A stretch of 64,000 bases of DNA from NCBI GenBank assembly GCA_933207985.1, contig OW240916.1, positions 312,094,767 through 312,158,766 of the forward strand. The letters run 5' to 3'. The stretch's first letter is position 1. Every line of letters starts with the position of its first letter. Under the pieces are notes generated by a model that ran no database searches, was not told the DNA's origin, and was given only the letters and a program-made list of their open reading frames with translations. This DNA comes from Pelobates cultripes (taxonomy: Eukaryota; Chordata; Amphibia; Anura; Pelobatidae). The translations under genes and the position numbers were made by a program. Below, one piece after another: positions 44,733 to 57,960 of the stretch.

Positions 44733-44843
44733 TATAACTACAATTAAATCATGATGGAAAAAATGCATATATGTTTACACTGGGAGTGTGTCTACCAAAT
44801 AGTGATTTAATGTATTTATTTTCCCTGTGGAGTGTTCCTTTAA

Positions 44844-47800
44844 GTTCTTTGTTATTTACTAATGTGAGAATTGGTGGGAATTCAAAGTGAATTTCGAAAT
44901 CGATGACAAAATAGCTGAGTTACAAAAGTCATTTCTGCACCCAGTTCACTTATTCTGGCCTTTAAAATATAGTTACTTTTTTTTAGTGAATAATAGTGAA
45001 TACATTTCCAAATGCCTTAATTTGTACTTCATATAACTTACCCAATTATGTAAATACACTTCAGATAAAGATTCTCACTATTTCCCTAAGGATAACTACC
45101 CCTCCCAATGCTCTGAAAGCACATTTTCCTCATTGGCCATTTCTTTGAATAAGACTAGAACATATAAAAGTCAATGTTACAATTAGACATATATTAGCAT
45201 GGTGCCAGAGAGAGCCTGTTCACAAATGGTGGCAAGTTCATGACTAACTCTGTCTGTTAAGCATCATGGGAGGTGTAGTCCCCACCTCTAGAGAGTCAGG
45301 GGATAGCCGTTTCTGTGGTGAGGTCCACCTTGCAAGCACAAGAAGAATCTATGTTCATTTGTGCCTCATATTTACTATTTAAATGTCTCTATAGTATCTG
45401 GATTTTTTTTTTTTTTAAACAGAATTCATGACTTACTGAAAGGTCAAGGCGTGTCGATAACATAAAATAAACTAGCAAGGATATATAAACAAATTATGAA
45501 GCAACTTGTATTTCTACATTAGTATTTTGGGGATTTTGCTACATTTTCTGCTGAGGTCTAATCAATGTCTGAAAATAAACTATTCGTTGTAGTAGCTAAT
45601 TTTCAAATAATTATGGCTTTGTAGACTATTTTATAAATCATACACAAGCACGTTAACCTACGTTCTCAAGGAAGCAAGAATTGCTCCCTTATGTGATATC
45701 CCTTGTAGTACCTATCAGTTTACAAGTGTAACAGATGGGTTTCCTGTGGGAGATTGAATCTTTAATACATTTCTAAAAGATCTAATGTGTCCTGATCCCT
45801 GACGTTCCCCAGATTGCAGAGTTCTGTTAAAGAGAGAAAATGTCATAATGGCACTATAATTATCTAATTTATTTTTCTTACAATTGTTTATTTCTTTCAT
45901 GTGAAGCTAATATCCAGTTACAAAAATTTATCTTTTCAGACACTAATTATTTTGTATAGAAACTGAAATTAGATTACTAGGGGTCAGGTAAACAGATACA
46001 TTATATGTAACCAACAACCAGCAAAATGAACAGCAAAATTTTTCTAATTTGTTTTTATGTTGTTTACTTATATATAATTTTTTTAATTGACGTTCCTTCC
46101 ATTGTGCTTTGTATCTGACAGTTTACATAAGGAAATATGACCTTTTGTCAGCAACCTCTGGCTTCTCCATTTTCCAAATAGAAAGAGATTAGTCCATACT
46201 CTTTCTTGTCCTAAGAAGATTTCTTCCCCCCCACAGAAGAAATATAAAGGACAATTCTGTACCAAACGTCAAGTATCCTTCACAAATGTCTTCTCAATTT
46301 TAGGGTCTAACTAATGCCTATTAAAGACACTCAAGGGTGTAATGCTGTGAAAAAGAAGAGAAACTTAGCTTCTAAGCTAAACTATTGAAAACCATGGGGG
46401 GAGACCTTGAACCGATAAGCTGTCGCTCACATCATTGAATGTAACTGAATTAAAAAAAAAAAAAAAAGATTGAGGCTGATGGGCTTAAGTCACAAAAGTT
46501 AAGCCTGCTTGCATATCAAAAAATGTGGTAATGTTGGACTCACAATGTACAGAGCCTCAAACTTGATTTATACTCACATTTCACAAAGACTTGAAGGACA
46601 TCACAGTCTAGTATGAAAAAAAAGCCCTTGAAAAGAACAACTCCTTGTTTTGTAACTGTTAACATGAAAAACTGTCTCCTGACAAAGCATGACTTTTCCT
46701 CATTAATCCTCAAAATACAGCATACAGAAAAACTGAAGTCTTTCATTGCTCCTCATCCAAGAGAAGACACGGGTGGTTAATCAAAGCAGACCAAAAGGTA
46801 AAATGCATACCGTGTGAAACGGAGTGTTCTCAGGAACGAAAAAGTCATAACTGATTAATTAAAGTTGAAGTATATTAAAAAAAGATATATCTCTGTGACT
46901 ATCTACCACCCCATGAAAGGCCATCTCCAATGACTGTGTAACTTCCTTGAAGAGGTTACCTCATGTATCCAACGATATCACCATAGAAACTTCTACAACG
47001 AACATTAATTTATGTTGCACTATTGTAAGCTGACAGATAAGTGTCCAAGTCACTACATGAACTCTGGTTTTCCTTTAGGCTATGTGTTAAATGCACCAAA
47101 ATTCTCTACCTCGGGGATAATTCAACTTAAGTCTAACATTATTTTTGACTTGGAAAGACCAAAAAAATTATTTTGCATTTTGTTAGCTGGCAAAAAGATT
47201 TTGGGGAAATTTTTTATGAATTTTTTTAACAAGGCTGTCTTTGATTGCGGTTTTCAAGCTAGTTCACAAATCACCATAACTCTGATTTGTGGAGATTGCT
47301 AACAAAAATATAAAAACTAGTTTATCAAATGGCAAGAATTTTCATTTCTAACCCACATAGGTATACAACTGTAGATGTGTCGGAAACATAAAAAAAAAAA
47401 CACATGCAAAAGTTGGCTTTATTATGTAAAAGAGATCAATTTAGCACCTTCTCTACTTAGCAGGTGTTTAATTAAAAGTGAACTAGACCTGGCTGTGTTT
47501 ATAGTACTTTGGGAAATTCACTCACTAATCAAAAACAGGACGCACAATAATATTATAATGAATCTGCTTCTGTGTGTGTTTTTTATACATGTATAGCATT
47601 TAATGAGAGAACCACACATTTAATTAAATTGAATGCAGCATTGGCTAATGAAACCCGCTTCATGGATTAGATTATATGTTATGTGTAAAGTCCATTTAAT
47701 TTTGAATAATTTAACATTTGCATATTTTTGGGAGGAAAATTCTTACGCGCACATGTTTTCTTTTATCAGACGGGTGTTAGGAAATTATGTGAATCTTTTG

Positions 47801-48976
47801 AAGGAGAATAAAAATCAATCTAATTTTTGTGTTTAAATCTGTCTTTTCTTACGGATTTAATGTTACTATTTCATAGCATTGTCAGCTGTAAAATTAGAAG
47901 CAAATACACCAAGGCACATTAACGCACAACCTGCAGGGAGCACATTTAGGAAAATACATTCAAAAAAGACTTTTCACTTGGAAATCACCCACTTTTGCAG
48001 TTTGATACAAAGTCCCCTTAGACCTGACCAGCGTTTAGTTGAAAATATTTCTTTAGAAGGAAGTAGGTCAAGGTTGCTGTAAAAAGAATGGATTACAAAT
48101 GTCCCTCTTTTTTTTTTTTTTTTTTTTCTATCCCACAAAATTATTCATACTTTCAAATGGAATCATGAAGACTGAGCAAAGAATAAAAGCATTCTTTGAA
48201 AACACATACCCAAAAAAAAAAATGGTGAAATAACAGCAATCAGAGTCATTCAGGAAATTATTGCAGAAAATTAGATAATTGTGTTACAACATACTACCAG
48301 ATTGCCCGTGATTACTGCACAGATTGCTATTTTTCTTTAATCATGTTAGATCTGTTTTAGAAAAGAAACGGTTTTTCCTTTTTTATTTGTTGGGTTATTA
48401 TTACTTTAAGGCATAGAGTTTTTCTTTGTAGTTGTTGGATGTTTTCGATATGATTCGTTGCCGATTGATACATTTTTTAATATCCTATTGTGATACTCTT
48501 CGGTTTTCATGTCAAGGATTCCTTTTGTGGCTTACAGAGTGAAGGAATAGAAAAATGCATTAAGTTTGTAGTGGCCAAGTTCGATTGGCTAATGGATTAT
48601 TAACTTTCTCACAAGGTTACTATGTGTTCTCACTCTACTTTATAGGATGTAATCATTAGCACAGAGTAAGTCAGCAGCTCCTGTTGTAAAATACAATTTT
48701 CATTATAGCTTGTCGGTAAGAGACACAGCTGGCAAAGCATCATGGGAGAGTCTGACACCAACAGGAGAGCATTCTGGTTGTTTCAACAGAACAAGACTGC
48801 ACTAGTAGAAAACAAAAGAAATTAGAAAACAATCGCAGTTTTGTGCTTATGATAGAAGTAGGGAAATGTAGGAATCTAAATATCGCTATGGGGACAGTGA
48901 CATGAAACATGTTTTATTTTATTTAAGAACAAATTATTAAAATAGAATGTCAACGAATTAGATTAAAATATATCAA
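44844..48976. other. AT-rich unique sequence with small MITE remnants
   Basis: Near 45262 (GCATCATGGGAGGTGTAGTC) and 48731 (GGCAAAGCATCATGGGAGAG) are short remnants of the hAT-type family seen at 30236 and 31770. Homopolymer runs lie at 45402-45416, 46451-46467 and 48108-48127. No gene recognised, and the open frame at 47012-47302 shows no domain. Confidence 0.4.
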
Positions 48977-49067
48977 GGATGAAAGGATGGATGGACAGCC
49001 AAATCAATAAAGGGATGGATGGAGAGGTGGACAGACAGATGGAAAGACTGATGAATGGATGGATATT
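48977..49067. repeat. Degenerate (GGAT)n
   Basis: GGATGGATGGACAG, GGGATGGATGGAG and GAATGGATGGATA with interruptions. Confidence 0.85.
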
Positions 49068-52000
49068 ATCTAGCAATTAAAGAACAGATGATCATATGCC
49101 TTGCACTATGTCTTGAATCGATTATCCGACCTAACTGTGCGAGTTTAAGTTATTAATAGAGTATAAAATATGAGTACCTAATGAGGTCCAAACATGCCTA
49201 TCGCTGTCTGATTAAACCTCTGTATTTCAAATTACTTTATGAAGTGGTTCAAGTTTATATTTGAAAGACTCTCTGGAAGAACAGAGTATTTATTCTGGAT
49301 CCCATGTTTAGTTGACTGAATCCCTTATAATTTAACTTAGCATGCTGAATTGGCTTCTACGATATTGGAACGCATCCTTCGTAGTAAAACACCAGTCTCC
49401 ATAAAGAACCAGCGGTGTTACAGAGTTACAGGCTAAAAAATTAAACTATCCACTCTCCATAAGGTGCGCAAACTTTAAATGATTTCCATCATTAACTTTG
49501 TAGTTTTACAGCCAGCGAAATAGTTTTTCTGTAATTTTAAATAAAATAATTAGAGGGTATGCTCGATCAAAAACTGCTTTCCAGCCCTAATGAATGCTAC
49601 ATCTTATATAGCCTTAGCCGGGGGAGATGTAGAGTCATGGAAAGGGGTTTTCATTACACACAGACAATAGCATATGCACTAATAGTTTTTCAGGCAGAAT
49701 GACATACACCCAGTGTTAAACACGCAGACACAAAAATTCAAAGTGCAAAGAAATACACTGATTTAAGGTGATCTGTGTAGAGTTTATTAACTAAACAACG
49801 AATTGTGGTGAAATTGCAAAACTTACACTAATAAGGGCATTTATATTTTCATTGTCAGTATTCCCTCTGAGGTTAATGGCCGTACACAGACAAAGATGAA
49901 CTATGTCATTGTAAACACGCCTTTTTCAGAGATATGAATGTATCACTTGTTAGGAACACCTAGGAATCATTTTGTCTTTATTAATTATTATTTAATTTCT
50001 GGACTGATGGGTTAAACAAACCTCGATAACTTCGAATTAGTTTACCTTCACCCATCGGCATGTCTGGGGAACTTGAGAATATTGCAATCTCCATGACAAG
50101 AGAGGACTAGACCAGCAGTCAGATGTGCAAGACTGTGATTCAGGCCTCAGCAGGAGTTGGGCGAGAGTTGTGAGTTGTAACTTTTGTGTAATTTCACCTT
50201 ATACAGGATTAAAACAGGATAACATACAAGCTGCACTTTGAGTCCTCAACATTTGCCACCACCAAACAGTCACAGATTCAGTAGGATAGTACCATCTTCT
50301 GCAGTCCCATCCCAGGTTTGTATCCAGAGGCAGAGACATTGGAAACCAAGTCACCAGAAAGTGCTCTACTCAGAACATTCAACCCATGCAAAAATTCTTC
50401 GAAAGGCACGGGCAATTCTGAGTGTATCTAAGGATGGCATGGCTCCTTTGGGTCAGGACATTCCCCAATTCCAGATACATATGTCCTCTTTTTCTCCCAT
50501 CTCTTATTTATTCCTCCAAATGTTATAAGGTACGCCCTGATGTTGCTGTAAGGTAGTGGAACTAGCAGCTGTCTACTCAACCTACTGGTAAATCTTGCCA
50601 TGACAACATTCCGCCCAGCCCTGGTTTAGATTCATGTTCAGGTGGTCAGGACTCTACTAAAGCAACAATGTAACTATCAAATATCAGTAAACACATACTT
50701 ATCAAGTCTAGCAAGTATACTACACAGGAGTTTATTGAAATGTTACACCATTCCAGAGCTGCCTAGCCAGTTTACACCTAGCTCAGGATCCTGACAGGTC
50801 AGAGAAGTCCTTTTTAAAATGCATGGAATTACTCAGTTTCGACTTAACACCATGTCCAACAATGTTAGTTAATTATCAACGTATTCATTAAACAAACAAT
50901 AGCATATCTGTTAGGATCAGAGGTCCTTGTACAGGTAGTGTGACTAACAGGGCAACTGTGAATCACACTTATGCAAAACGTGGTAACAGAAAAAAATATA
51001 TATAATTAACAATATCAAGGCTAAAACAATCCTAAACAGACAATCTTAGTAACTAAAGGGTGAGTTATCAGACACTGAATTTGAATTAAAAATGAATTTG
51101 AAATTTGTGACCACAATAATATCCAAATTAGAAAAAAATTTAAATTCCCATGATTTTACAAATAGATGGTTAAAATGCTGTAGACGAGGGGTGCAGTAAA
51201 ATGTATATTCTGTCATCCTGGCATACCTGTATTGCTCCTCAGAGGGCTAAAATTCCATCCGTGTTAGTCAAAGAACAATTAACCACAATTTGCAACAAAG
51301 ATCACTCACTGGGCTTTGTAAACTGGGTGCACATGCAGTCATCTGCTCCCAGAATGCAACAATAGCAATCCCATAATTCCTAGTATCCAGTCCATGAATA
51401 TTATGGAACGTTGTTTCTTGAAAGCACAGAGCAAGCCAGAAATTAGTTTTGCTAACACAATGCATACATTCAATTGTATTAAATGCCTAAAAACAACTTT
51501 TGTCTTCTAAAACATTCGTGATTGACAGGTGCACTTTAAATCTTTTTTTTAGAAATATACAGCATAATAAGTATAATATGACACTAAAGTATTTATTTAC
51601 ATAAGCTTTTAAAGAATGTGGGATATTTGTCAACATTCAAACATGCAGTGAATGCTGTATGCATTGCAAGAAACCGGCACAATCTAGTGATCCTGCAGGT
51701 AGATTCACGGAATGTGCCTTTTAAACTAATATGTTTGTCACAGTTTTTAAGTAGGGCCTGGGTGTGCAGTCTTTTACTCAGCGTGATCTAATTGATTTAA
51801 TGTTACAGAAATCACTTTCTAACCTGGGAGACACTAGATTGATAGATTCACTCTCTAGTCTTATCAGTAACTGAGTGGGCTACGTTTACAGAGATCCTTG
51901 AAACATTGACACTTAGAGCAAACACACACGCAGCCCACCCAGACTGACCATTTTTTATTCCTATTCTCAACAAAGTATACCTTAAAAAAGTATACATTTT

Positions 52001-52316
52001 CTTTTTGACAGTTTTTCTAGCAGATTTTCATTGCTGTCAAAGTAAAGTCAAGAGATCATATAAAAAGTGTGTTTAAAAAAAAAAAAATCAGTTTAAATAA
52101 ATAATAAAAATCAATTGACAAAACCCTACACCAGCAAACGGACAAAACCTGGACCAGTGCTGTGCATTGGTCCTTTTTCTTTTTATATTTGCAGCCTTGC
52201 ACAGGTTCCCCGGGTTGAGCTATCCAGCCCTCAACACAAAGTTGTCCCATTAAAAGTGACCTCAGTAATGCATAAATCAGAGGAGAGCCTTTTACAATCT
52301 CAATAGCAATTATTTA
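49068..52316. other. AT-rich unique sequence
   Basis: No gene, RNA or clear repeat recognised, apart from short A- and T-runs such as 52075-52086. Confidence 0.4.
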
Positions 52317-52438
52317 CATAGAAGCCAACATATTCAGCAGCTCTGAAACAAAACAAGGCAAACAATTCTAACAAAACATGGTTCGTATACAGGAACAGTC
52401 GGTGAAGAGGACCTTGCCCAAATGAGCTTTTAGTACTG
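52317..52438 (-). mobile_element. L2 3' tail fragment
   Basis: On the minus strand: AAAGCTCATTTGGGCAAGG, TCCTCTTCACCGACTGTTCC, then AGAGCTGCTGAATATGTTGG. It is an old, diverged solo tail. The minus-strand open frame crossing it (52300-52656) is therefore not a gene. Confidence 0.7.
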
Positions 52439-55197
52439 GATAGACTTGTGAATGGTGGAAAAATTGGTTTCGATGAGTCACTTTTGCCGAAAATGAAAAA
52501 ATTTGTGGTAGCTGAATTTTGGCCACATGGCAATGAGCCAAATTTCATTAACGAAAAGAGAGTCAGGAAAACAGGAACAGGGGATTGTTCTTTAACCTCT
52601 CTGATGATGTTGTGTACCCCAAATGCCAAAGATTTATATGAAAAACTGCTGAACAAATTTCAAATGATAAAGTCAAGGTATCAGCCTTTCTATGCGTTAT
52701 GAGGATTAACACAGACTCAAAGGAATCCATGTTTAAAATGGAATGAGGCAAAAATGTGATTCTCTGTTGAACTAATTTGCATATGCCCACCCAGAATCCT
52801 TTGCGGTAGCAACATCACTGCTAATTTGGAATTTCTGTGGGAAAAGCAAGTCTTATGGCTTGACCGGTGTGCAGATTTTTGTTTAACATTGTATTGACTA
52901 TCGTTATGAGGTTTGATTGACTATTTCTGATGATGGAGTCATTTTACGTTAATAGTTTGACTGGGCTTGGATTCTGTCTGTAATTGTAACAACATATACA
53001 TGCATTGGTTTTATGCTTGCATAAATAACCTTATAGGCACACAACAGCATGTTTTGCTTTACAGATAAACATAAACATAAAACAAGTCTTTCGCAAGCTG
53101 TAAGGATGAAAGCCATCAGAACAAAAAAAAAAAGAAAAAAATGCATAAAAGAGAATTCCTGCCTCAAGCACTGTTCAAAGCTCTGATCTAATAAAACAAA
53201 TCAAGTGTTTTTTTGTTGTTTTTTTGTTTTTTGTGCTTTTAGATGAGGATTAGGCGGCCTTCCATTTTTTTTAGCTGTTGGTGTAAAATAAGCTGCCTGC
53301 CAGATGTTGTTGCACCATAACTAGGAGATCTGCAGATATCCAGATGTTGTTGGACTTTGACATGAGGTCATTCAGTTGTTGCTCAACTATAACAACCAAT
53401 CTATAGCTTTTGGGTTGCGGTTTGCAATACTTGATCTGTTTTACTCCCACCTGTTCCATGCCAGCTGTTGTTGTCTGCCATCTGCTGCTTTACAGGTAGT
53501 TTCAGCTATTCCCTCGCTAAACTGAGGACCTCCAATTACTTCCTAACCCGCATCATCTGTGGTCCTCCAGTTAATCTTACACCATAATCTCTGAAAGCAG
53601 GGACTCTTCACGTATCCTCAGTCCTGCATAGTCTCTGGACGCCCTGCTACAACCCCAGGCCAACGATCTATTCTAAGACTATAGCCTGAGCTATGTTCTA
53701 TCATCCACTTATTGCGAAACGGCAATCTGTGGACTGTCACCTTTTCAAAGTCTTTAACCCGTACAATCTTTAACCCGCCTTCTATTGCATGTTTATCCTC
53801 ATATCCTTCCATGATCCACCTCCTATTAGTATATAATCTTTGCATCCTCTGACCTTTCACCTAATTTGGAACTCTAACCCCTGGCTTACTACGGGTTCTC
53901 AGTCTATAGTCTGCCCGGTCTCTAACCTTCTACCTAGTATGTGATTGTAACCACTTATTGTCATTCTCCTTGTATAACCTGTCCCCCACCACCAATTGTC
54001 ATACTATGACTATAACATATGAGATTAATCAGCCTTATAACCTGGGGAACTTGAAGCCTATCTACTATTAACATGGTACAACTAGATATATCTAATGAGA
54101 ATGGCAATGATAGACTAGTAGCATTGGACACAGCTACTCTAGTGCTCATACCCTTGCTATAAGACAAATCTCGAGCAAGTGAAATTGTGAAACTCACCAT
54201 TTTCTTGGTGTCAAGAAGCAACGCTCATTGCTGGTCAAAAATTCTTAGTAAAAAAATAATAATTTATTTTTAGGTTCAGCAATATTCTGATGTCTGTTAT
54301 ATGTAGCCAAAACAAATTATACAGTACTATGAAAACATGCTATAATTTACATATCCGGCAGATTAATTAATATTTGGGTGCTTTCTGCAGTCTCCGTTAG
54401 TTTATAATGATTGGGTTTACTTTACTCATTGTGTGCATTATTTTCCATGGGACTTATAATAAAACGATACTGCCAAACATCAAATGAGTTCAAGTAGCCA
54501 AGCCCTATAAGAAAAATTACTAAACTAACATATTTAGAATAACCAGTTTGTTGTGTTTAGTCATTTAGCCTCAAGATAAATTGATTCACCATCTTTCCAG
54601 TTACCTTTAAATGTTCTCCTGTAACAAATATTTCCAGGGGCCATTCTAAGCATTTTTCTTTTTTTTTCGGCTTTATTTTAGATTGAATAAGCAATGCTGT
54701 CAGGCAATAAATCAGTACCTACCACATCACACAGTATGCAAGGTAATTGCTTCAAGTTTTAAACAACATTTTATTTTGCCTAAAATAAGGACATCATTAT
54801 TGAGAATAAAAAGTCTCAGGTTCCAGAGCTTAGTATTAAGGTTTCATATTGTTTGTTTCTTACAAAGCAAGAATCTTTTCATTAGTCAAATTTGGAAATA
54901 GTATGCTCCCATGTATAATTTTAGACCTATTTAATGCTGTCCCGAGAAGACTTTTCACTGTCGTGTGTGATTGTATAATAGCTTCTAGTCCTAACACATG
55001 GCACTTTGTTTATTTGTTTTTACGGAAATTCGAATGTTCTAAGCCTTGCGTAAAGTTTAAAGACAGATGAGAAAACAATGGACTGTCTAACCATTGTGAT
55101 GAACAGATTCTAATTTACATTAGTTAATTCGATTTATTTCTGAGGATTCTGAAACACGACACAATAACAATAAACAATATACTTTCAGGATTATTCC
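52439..55197. other. AT-rich unique sequence; possible old MITE debris at 53250-53480
   Basis: 53280-53480 repeats the phrase CAGATGTTGTTG and related words, like the arms of the hAT-type MITEs, but no complete element can be drawn. No gene recognised. Confidence 0.35.
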
Positions 55198-55345
55198 CTA
55201 ACGTAATAATTCAATGTGAATTCAAAGTAAATTTCAAATTTAAGGCCAAAGTGGCTGAACTCAATGGACAGCTGAATTAGAGAATTTTTCCGATTCCGTT
55301 ATTCTGACTGTAAATTTGAAATCCACTTTGAATTCACACGTTAGT
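55198..55345. repeat. Palindromic MITE-like repeat
   Basis: The arm GTGAATTCAAAGTAAATTTC (55216) pairs with TTTGAAATCCACTTTGAATT (55315); outer words CTAACGT and ACGTTAG continue the inversion. The spacer is about 70 bp. A related single arm is visible near 44878 (GGGAATTCAAAGTGAATTTC). Confidence 0.72.
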
Positions 55346-55605
55346 GGAGAACCTTGTGTGTACAACATGTAAAACCCTGTGGTAGAATAATTAATTATGT
55401 CACAAATTACAGCAATGCAAGAGTTGCAAATGGCCTTTGAGATGCTAACTAACATCATGAGTTGGTGAAATACATTTAATTACTACAAGTTCACGAACTA
55501 ACAACGCATTATCCTATTTCTCAATCTATGTCCAATCCATTCTGACTGTCTATTTTTCCACATAGATTCTGCCTTGCACTATTTTTTTCACACCTATCAG
55601 CTGAT

Positions 55606-56069
55606 TTAAGGAGGTGAGATTACACTTAAATGGCTATTGGAGTGAAACTAAAACCTCCAGTTATTTAAATGTGCATAGGGAGTTGGGATAGTGCTCAAGA
55701 AACTTTTTTCTTTGGTTTTTATTATATGTATTGGGGCTGATGTGTACTAGAGTCATTGCTACCGCCCAGGAGTAGTAGGAGTTTGAGCCCAGGGCTTAAT
55801 TTTGTGTATTTGTGTTTGTATCACACAGCCAATGCTTCCGTCGACCCCCTGTGTTCCCTATTAGGGGTTACTAAGTGTGTAGGGATTTGCAAAAATACCC
55901 CTCTTTGTTTCATGATGTAGACAGCACTGTGAACGGTTAGTGAAGGACTCACCTAAGAGGTTTGCCTTGACGTGGCAGGTGAGCTTACAATTAAATGGCC
56001 TTTGGAGTGATACTAAAACCTCCAGTTATTGAAATGTGCATAGGGATTTAGGATAGTGCATGAAGGTAT
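55606..56069. repeat. Direct repeat, about 95 bp twice, 365 bp apart
   Basis: GGTGAGATTACACTTAAATGG (55613) recurs as GGTGAGCTTACAATTAAATGG (55978). Both continue through AAAACCTCCAGTTATT and ATGTGCATAGGGA to GGATAGTGC. The segment between contains AGGTTTGCCTTGACGTGGC just before the second copy. It could be a tandem array of a 365-bp unit or a pair of short terminal repeats. Confidence 0.78.
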
Positions 56070-56857
56070 GAAATACAGATTCCTAAGACACATACAGTAA
56101 GCAAATGTCTACATACACCATGTACTATAAGTAAAAAAAAAAAAAATTAGAATACGCCAGTTAGCACAAAACAGATTATTAACTGAACAATGGGTTATTG
56201 AAGTTAATTAAAATCCAAATTGCAAAATTCAGGGAAAAATTCTTTGAGTTGCAGAAGATGAATGATAAGATGACATGGGTGTATCAGAATTTTCTAGCAA
56301 CCACTCTGTTATACATGTCGTGATTTTATATTAAATTGGATATAGCCTGACGTGGCAATATTTGCACCAAGACAGGGGTCAAGTCCTGGGGAAAAAAGTG
56401 TGGGAACTCACCCAAGATTCACCTCCATCCCCCCAAAAATATTCCCTCCCCTTGTCTTTGCCATTGCATCCCAGCCTGAGCCTCCTGAAATGCCATGACA
56501 TATACAGTGCCCGTCCCCCAGGACTGTTCGCAAGAATCACTGGTCTAAGCCAGTACTGTACTGAATGCTGTGTCGGCTGGCGGCTGCCCAGCTCCATGTG
56601 CAAAGGACAGGTCCTCCAGGCAGGGCCACACATTTAGGTGTTCAGGCGCCCTGTCGGAGACAATCCCGTGGCGCCCCAGACCCCCATACTAGCTGAAGCG
56701 CTAGGAGTTGAAAATGGCGGCGACAGAATCGGGTATATAAATCTCACCTTAACTGCCCCAACCCGGCCACCAGACTACCAGCAGCGATGTAACCGTCGGG
56801 GGTCTTCAGCAAAATCCCCAGATGGTGACAGCGCCACTACCGCTTTAAAAGTATAAT
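56070..56857. other. Unique sequence, GC-richer from 56360
   Basis: 56630-56850 has several CpGs (GTTCAGGCGCCCTGTCGG, then ATGGCGGCGACAGAATCGG). Plus-strand frames at 56362-56637 and 56638-56856 lack recognisable domains. Possibly an unclassified repeat flanking the minisatellite that follows. Confidence 0.35.
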
Positions 56858-57040
56858 CCCTTGCCACCTCTATCTACAAAATCCCCTGCCCCAATATACA
56901 AAACCCTCTGCCCCTTCTACAAACTCCTGCCTTGCCCTTCCTTCTACAAAACCCTTGCCACCCCTTCTAAAAAAAAAAACTGACCCCTTTTTTACAAAAA
57001 CCCCTGTCCTCCCCTTTACAAACTCCTGCCCTCCCCTTTT
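56858..57040. repeat. C-rich minisatellite, units of about 25 bp
   Basis: About seven imperfect units of the type TCTACAAAACCCCTGCCCC, including a copy where the A-run expanded (56971-56981). Confidence 0.8.
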
Positions 57041-57895
57041 GTGTTTTTAAAATGCAAACACAGCAAAAATCCCATCACGCCAAGCCTCTAAAAATGTAAC
57101 AAGTCACATACACCTGAAAAACATAGCTTGATGTGTTTTGTGCGTATTATACACTTGATTGCAGGCTTCTACATCAACATTCCCTTCTCGATGTAGGCTT
57201 AAATGTAGTTTATAAACTCGTGCAGTGCCAAGGCTAGATTTAACCTAACAGCAGGTGTGATAGGAATGTCAATCATGTGACGACTTCACTTTAAGTCAAG
57301 CAAGGTCATGTGATAATGAGTTAAGACAACGCCATATGATCTACTTTGCCGAACAGCAGAAAATATGGAAATGAGTCCCGTAGCCAGTCAAAAACATTTC
57401 AGTCAAATGGACCAGTTTATATAAGCAGTGCTTGAGACTTTGGATATCAAGGAAAATATGCCATTTAAGTTTATTACGTGTTATAATGTTGGGCAGGCTG
57501 TGCGCTAATTCAGAACAAACGATGCAATCCTTTTAAGCACAGGAGATGGGTGCTCTGTGTACGATTACACTGGCACTGATGTGCATTACATTTTGGAAAA
57601 CCACAAATGTTTTCAGACCAAAAGTGACCTCATTGTCATGTTTTTTCAGCTGATACTTAGCTTCCTTTAAATTCACATTTTTCCTTATCTCAGCTTTACT
57701 GGAGTCACACTAATCTGCCTTGGCATTTAGCAGGTTTCACTCAAATAATACTATACAGAGTCCATAAGAATGTATTCACTGAACTGTAAAAAGAGCCAAT
57801 CATTGAACACAAAACTCCCATTGAACTTAAAATATTTTCGAAATGACCAGTGTTCTTAAAACATGCCTGCTATTCATCTACTTTTACTTTTTCTC
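57041..57895. other. AT-rich unique sequence
   Basis: Nothing recognised. Confidence 0.4.
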
Positions 57896-57960
57896 TTAAA
57901 GGGACATTTAACATCAGATCAAGGTATGCTCCTTGCGCAGACTGTACTGCGACGAGATCC
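57896..57960. mobile_element. Possible T2-type left end
   Basis: TTAAAGGGACATTTAACATC has the T2-type terminus, but no matching right end was found downstream. Confidence 0.35.

Larger units (their letters stand above)
43650..44843. mobile_element. T2-type element, about 1.19 kb, hosting a hAT foldback
   Basis: The left end TTAAAGGGACACCACGG and right end GGAGTGTTCCTTTAA are inverted and carry TTAA at both sides (43650-43653 and 44840-44843). No transposase ORF is present. Inside are a 25-bp-arm hairpin (44289-44350) and the CpG-rich foldback at 44410-44724. The two ends could belong to different copies, since only about 12 bp of terminal match is clear. Confidence 0.5.

Noticed and set aside
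44415..44768. Open frames on both strands with similar protein text (RTSRERFAAV and RTSCERFAAV)
   Set aside because: Mirror images caused by the hAT palindrome.
52300..52656. 118-residue minus-strand frame, the longest after the LINE frames
   Set aside because: Its C-terminal part lies over an old L2 tail, and the rest shows no motif.
56362..56856. Two adjoining plus-strand frames with proline-rich text
   Set aside because: No homology recognised. An opposite-strand frame covers the same bases, and the region runs into a minisatellite.
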